From Candidatus Galloscillospira excrementavium (lineage in GTDB: Bacteria; Bacillota; Clostridia; Oscillospirales; Oscillospiraceae), in the NCBI GenBank assembly GCA_018711785.1, contig DVHW01000180.1, positions 1 to 9,395 of the forward strand: a stretch of 9,395 nt of DNA, given 5' to 3'. Position 1 is the stretch's first letter. Every line of letters begins with the position of its first letter. Shown here piece by piece: positions 7,095 to 9,395 of this stretch. Made by a program: the position numbers and the translations under genes. The notes under the pieces were generated by a model. The model saw only the letters and a list, made by a program, of their open reading frames with translations. It was not told the DNA's origin and made no database searches.

Positions 7095-8624
7095 ATGGCA
7101 TCAAAAGAACACGAGACAAACCGGGGCGGCGCGCGGCTGGAGCGGCGCACTCCCACGAAAACGAGAAAGCCCCGTCGGCCGCTGACCCAGCGGGAGCGGA
7201 CGATCCGCATCGCCATGATCGTGGTGGCCGCGCTGGCGGCGCTGGCCCTGATCGTGGCCTCTGTCTATCTGATCTGGGTCCGGGAGCCGGAGGTGCCGGT
7301 CCAGCCGGACCGCTCCAATCCTCCGGCAGAGGAGAGCCTGGAGCCGGGGGAGTCGCCGCGGCCCACAGTCTCCAGCGACCGGAAGGACGATTTCTGGACC
7401 TTCCTGGTGGTGGGGCGGGACACCTACGGCGGCGGCAACACGGACACGATGCTGCTGGCGGCCTATGACATCGCGAACCAGGACCTCAACGTCATGAGCA
7501 TCCCCCGGGACACCATGGTGAATGTCTCCTGGGACATCAAGCGGATCAACTCGGTCTACAACGCCTACGGCGGGGGAGAGGAGGGCATGGCCGCCCTCAA
7601 GGAGGAGATCGGCGAGCTGGTGGGCTTCCAGCCCGACTTCACCATCACGGTGGAGTGGGAGGCTGTGGGCGAGCTGGTGGACGCCATCGGCGGGGTGTGG
7701 TTCGACGTGCCCCGGGACATGTACTACAACGACCTCTCCCAGAACTTCAAGATTGACCTGAAGGCGGGCTACCAGCTGCTGGACGGCGACCAGGCCATGC
7801 AGCTGCTGCGCTACCGCCACGACAGCGACGATAACGGGAACATCCTCAACAGTGGCTACGCCAACGGGGACCTGGGCCGCATCGAGGTGCAGCAGGACTT
7901 CCTGAAGGCCACCATCGAGCAGTGCCTAGAGAACATCGACGTGGGCAATATTGCCTCCTTGGCCGGGGTATTTCTGAACAATGTGACTGCGGAGGGACTG
8001 AGCCTGGGCAACCTCATCTGGTTCGCCCAGCAGGCCATGGTGGGCAACGGGGACGGGGAGAAGCTCTCCATCGAGAACGTGAACTTTGTCACCATGCCCT
8101 GCACAGGGCAGTATGTCCTCAGCCGTACCTCGGGCCGGCAGTCCTATGTGCTCCCCAATGTGGACGAGCTGGTGGAGCTGGTGAACGAGTGTTTTAACCC
8201 CTATATAGATGACCTGCGGGAGGACGAGCTGGACATCATGTATGTCAACGCCGACGGCACCCTGGGCGCCACCGGCGGGACCCTGGAGGACACCCGGTAC
8301 AACGCCTGGATCCAGGAGCGCAACGCCGCCGCCGCGGCGACGCCCACCCCCACGGCTACGCCGGAACCTGCGCTGACTCCAACTCCGGCTCCGTCGCCGA
8401 CAGCCACACTGGAGCCCTCAACCAGTGAGGAACCCTCGGCGTCCCCCTCTGGCGGCGGGGAGACCCAGCCTCCGGCCACGCCCCCCGCCCAGACCCAGGA
8501 GCCCTCTCCGCCTCCGGCGACGGCGGAGCCCACACCGGAGACATCGGGAGAACCGGCCGCCGGACAGGGGGAGGGTGGGACCGTCAGCGTCCTGCCCGCC
8601 ATGCCCACGCCGGTACAGCCCTGA
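7095..8624 (+). CDS. LytR-CpsA-Psr (LCP) family cell-wall glycopolymer ligase
   Basis: LCP proteins transfer teichoic acids, capsules or similar glycopolymers from lipid carriers to peptidoglycan, on the outer face of the membrane. The 509 residues have a basic cytoplasmic start (1-38), one membrane segment (about 39-61), a Pro/Glu spacer (about 64-95) and the LCP domain (about 98-275): VVGRDTYGGGNTDTMLL at 105-121, SIPRDT at 135-140, RIN at 150-152, and the LRYRHDSD to GRIEVQQDFLKA block at 238-271 with the usual pyrophosphate-binding arginines and aspartates. A clostridial-type C-terminal part runs to about 405, followed by a Pro/Thr/Ser/Ala-rich tail of about 99 residues. AAAGGA (7083-7088) sits 6 bases before ATG 7095. 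An LCP gene between yqeK and rsfS is known in clostridia. Older annotation as a transcription attenuator should not be followed. Which polymer it attaches cannot be told. Confidence 0.93.
   Translation: MASKEHETNRGGARLERRTPTKTRKPRRPLTQRERTIRIAMIVVAALAALALIVASVYLIWVREPEVPVQPDRSNPPAEESLEPGESPRPTVSSDRKDDFWTFLVVGRDTYGGGNTDTMLLAAYDIANQDLNVMSIPRDTMVNVSWDIKRINSVYNAYGGGEEGMAALKEEIGELVGFQPDFTITVEWEAVGELVDAIGGVWFDVPRDMYYNDLSQNFKIDLKAGYQLLDGDQAMQLLRYRHDSDDNGNILNSGYANGDLGRIEVQQDFLKATIEQCLENIDVGNIASLAGVFLNNVTAEGLSLGNLIWFAQQAMVGNGDGEKLSIENVNFVTMPCTGQYVLSRTSGRQSYVLPNVDELVELVNECFNPYIDDLREDELDIMYVNADGTLGATGGTLEDTRYNAWIQERNAAAAATPTPTATPEPALTPTPAPSPTATLEPSTSEEPSASPSGGGETQPPATPPAQTQEPSPPPATAEPTPETSGEPAAGQGEGGTVSVLPAMPTPVQP
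8325..8621 (+). other. Low-complexity Pro/Thr/Ser-rich coding segment (tail of LCP protein)
   Basis: Residues 411-509 of the LCP protein start with five alanines and then alternate proline with Thr, Ser, Ala and Glu (for example TPTPTATPEP at 416-425). There are no aromatic residues and almost no basic ones. Such tails usually span or lie against the cell wall and can be glycosylated. The DNA is made of short degenerate C- and G-rich triplet runs with no exact long repeat, so length variation between strains is plausible but not shown. Confidence 0.85.
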
Positions 8625-8642
8625 CAGAAAGGAAGTAAAAGG

Positions 8643-9011
8643 ATGACACCGAAAGAACTGGCCCTGGCTGCCGCCAGGGCGCTGGACTCCAAAAAGGGCA
8701 TTGACATCAAGGTCCTGGAGACCGGACACCTCACCACCCTGGCCGACTATTTTGTGATCTGCACCGCCACCTCCACCACCCAGGTCAAGGCGCTGTCTGA
8801 CGCCTGCGAGGCCGCCCTCAAGGCGGCGGGAGAGCCCCCGCACCACATCGAGGGCCATCGGGGCGGCACCTGGGTGCTGCTGGACTTCTCCTCCGTGGTG
8901 GTCCACGTGTTTATGGAGGAGGCCCGGGAGTTCTACGGCCTGGAGCGGCTGTGGGGCGATGCCCGGCCGGTGGACCTGAGCGAGGTACTGGCGGCCAACG
9001 AAATCAAATAG
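8643..9011 (+). CDS. rsfS: Ribosomal silencing factor RsfS
   Basis: RsfS (YbeB; YqeL in B. subtilis) binds ribosomal protein L14 (uL14) on the large subunit and blocks joining with the small subunit, damping translation when nutrients are short. The 122 residues carry the family landmarks LADYFVICTATS at 33-44, VKALSDACE at 48-56, the WVLLDF strand at 77-82, VVVHVF at 85-90 and the near-invariant REFYGLERLWGDA at 95-107. Length is normal. AAAGGA at 8628-8633 precedes ATG 8643 by 9 bases, and the gap from the LCP gene is 18 bases, so it appears to be the last gene of the unit. Confidence 0.97.
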   Translation: MTPKELALAAARALDSKKGIDIKVLETGHLTTLADYFVICTATSTTQVKALSDACEAALKAAGEPPHHIEGHRGGTWVLLDFSSVVVHVFMEEAREFYGLERLWGDARPVDLSEVLAANEIK

Positions 9012-9014
9012 ATG

Positions 9015-9051
9015 GAACGAGTCCCCCGGCCTTAGACCGGAGGACTCGTTC
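9015..9051. terminator. Strong hairpin between convergent genes, probable terminator
   Basis: GAACGAGTCC (9015-9024) pairs perfectly with GGACTCGTTC (9042-9051); after one C/A mismatch, CCGG (9026-9029) pairs with CCGG (9037-9040) around a seven-base loop. It begins 3 bases after the rsfS stop and lies 38 bases beyond the stop of the oxidoreductase on the other strand, the position expected for a shared terminator. Neither side has a proper T tract: the + strand continues TACATTAGA, the - strand CATCTATTTGATTT, which is mildly T-rich. It may stop transcription inefficiently, need Rho, or protect the 3' end of the mRNA. Confidence 0.65.
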
Positions 9052-9088
9052 TACATTAGAGAAGACCTGTTGAGGCACCTTGACAAAC

Positions 9089-9395
9089 TCAGATAATATC
9101 CATGGCTGCGAAGTAGCCGCCGTGGATGGCATCCTTGATGCCCTTGGCTGTGATGGCGCTGCCAGGGACACAGTCCCCGATAGGCATAAACATCTGGTAG
9201 TCATCACTGGCGCGAAGAGCCTCTACCTGGATGGAATCGGGCCTCATTCCCACGGCATAGAGGACAGTATCGGCGGGGAGAAGCTCCTCTTTGCCGCCAG
9301 GCGTCCGGACCCGGACGCCTCGATCAACGATTTCCAGCACACCTTGATTTGGGGCGGCTGCTCGGTTTCTTCCGGCTCCGGCTCGGCTTCCACAC
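9089..9395 (-). CDS. C-terminal end of a flavin/NAD(P)-dependent oxidoreductase (enoate reductase-like), partial and possibly broken
   Basis: Read leftward, the last 83 residues (9340 to 9089) resemble the C-terminal pyridine-nucleotide/FAD domain of old-yellow-enzyme-type 2-enoate and dienoyl-CoA reductases: VLEIVDRGVRV, ADTVLYAVGMRP, then IGDCVPGSAITAKGIKDAI and GGYFAAMDII at the end. The IGDC motif is the FAD-contacting end of the fold. The gene continues past the right edge. Upstream of about 9340 the same frame reads a Gly/Arg/Ala-rich stretch unlike the family, while the neighbouring frame reads a Glu/Pro-rich stretch (EAEPEPEETEQPP); see the finding. No ribosome binding site supports a start at GTG 9340. 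The segment is less GC-rich than the operon opposite. It is an end fragment, so substrate cannot be named. Confidence 0.65.
   Translation of the reverse strand, partial: CGSRAGAGRNRAAAPNQGVLEIVDRGVRVRTPGGKEELLPADTVLYAVGMRPDSIQVEALRASDDYQMFMPIGDCVPGSAITAKGIKDAIHGGYFAAMDII

Noticed and set aside
5950..7119. Long open frame on the - strand opposite nadD-yqeK (389 codons), with others opposite smc, rdgB and the LCP gene
   Set aside because: They mirror real genes with strong family matches on the + strand. Very GC-rich third positions make stop codons rare on the opposite strand, and the translations are low-complexity with no recognisable motifs.
8325..8621. Tandem repeat or CRISPR-like array
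   Set aside because: There is periodic Pro/Thr coding but no exact repeated unit and no regular spacers; it is a low-complexity protein tail in an intact frame.
9012..9035. Short frame ATG 9012 to TAG after rsfS
   Set aside because: Seven codons, no ribosome binding site, and it is contained in the terminator-like hairpin.
9080..9097. Promoter-like TTGACA (9080-9085) and GATAAT (9092-9097) on the + strand
   Set aside because: Only 6 bases separate the boxes instead of about 17, and they lie in and next to the 3' end of a gene on the other strand with no + strand gene following.

Overview
The window reads as a core chromosomal segment from a GC-rich, low-GC-phylum-type (Firmicutes/Bacillota) anaerobe, most probably an Oscillospiraceae/Ruminococcaceae-type Clostridium relative such as the Flavonifractor-Intestinimonas group. 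That placement is inference from three things: Firmicutes gene order (smc-ftsY; yhbY-nadD-yqeK-LCP-rsfS), Gram-positive Shine-Dalgarno sequences before most genes, and very GC-rich third codon positions. No species can be fixed from the sequence alone.

Layout. From the left edge to 9011 everything is on the + strand: the last ~1014 residues of the SMC chromosome-condensation ATPase, the SRP receptor FtsY, a 139-base hairpin-rich gap, RNase PH, the RdgB/HAM1 nucleotide-sanitising pyrophosphatase, the YhbY ribosome-associated RNA-binding protein, a single-chain fusion of NadD (NAD synthesis) with a YqeK-type HD phosphohydrolase, a membrane-anchored LytR-CpsA-Psr (LCP) cell-wall enzyme with a long Pro/Thr/Ser tail, and the ribosome-silencing factor RsfS. 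Gaps after rph are only 4 to 41 bases, so rph to rsfS looks like one transcription unit. A strong hairpin (9015-9051) follows rsfS. On the other strand, the end of a flavin/NAD-dependent oxidoreductase converges on that hairpin and runs off the right edge.

How the genes fit together. smc and ftsY serve chromosome organisation and membrane protein targeting. rph, yhbY and rsfS act on RNA processing and ribosome assembly or idling. rdgB and the YqeK half remove aberrant nucleotides and diadenosine polyphosphates, and NadD makes the NAD precursor. The LCP protein attaches glycopolymers to the wall. This is a growth and housekeeping cluster; I see no mobile element, CRISPR array, tRNA or rRNA, and no defence or biosynthetic system.

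The most interesting part is the ftsY-rph gap. It holds a 41-base imperfect hairpin whose right arm covers a plausible ribosome binding site for a 14-codon leader reading frame. The stop of that leader overlaps the rph start codon (ATGA). Two shorter hairpins are incompatible with the long one. This could be a translational control leader for RNase PH, but it is inferred from one sequence only. The second point is the right-edge oxidoreductase, whose reading frame just inside the edge no longer resembles its family and may be broken.
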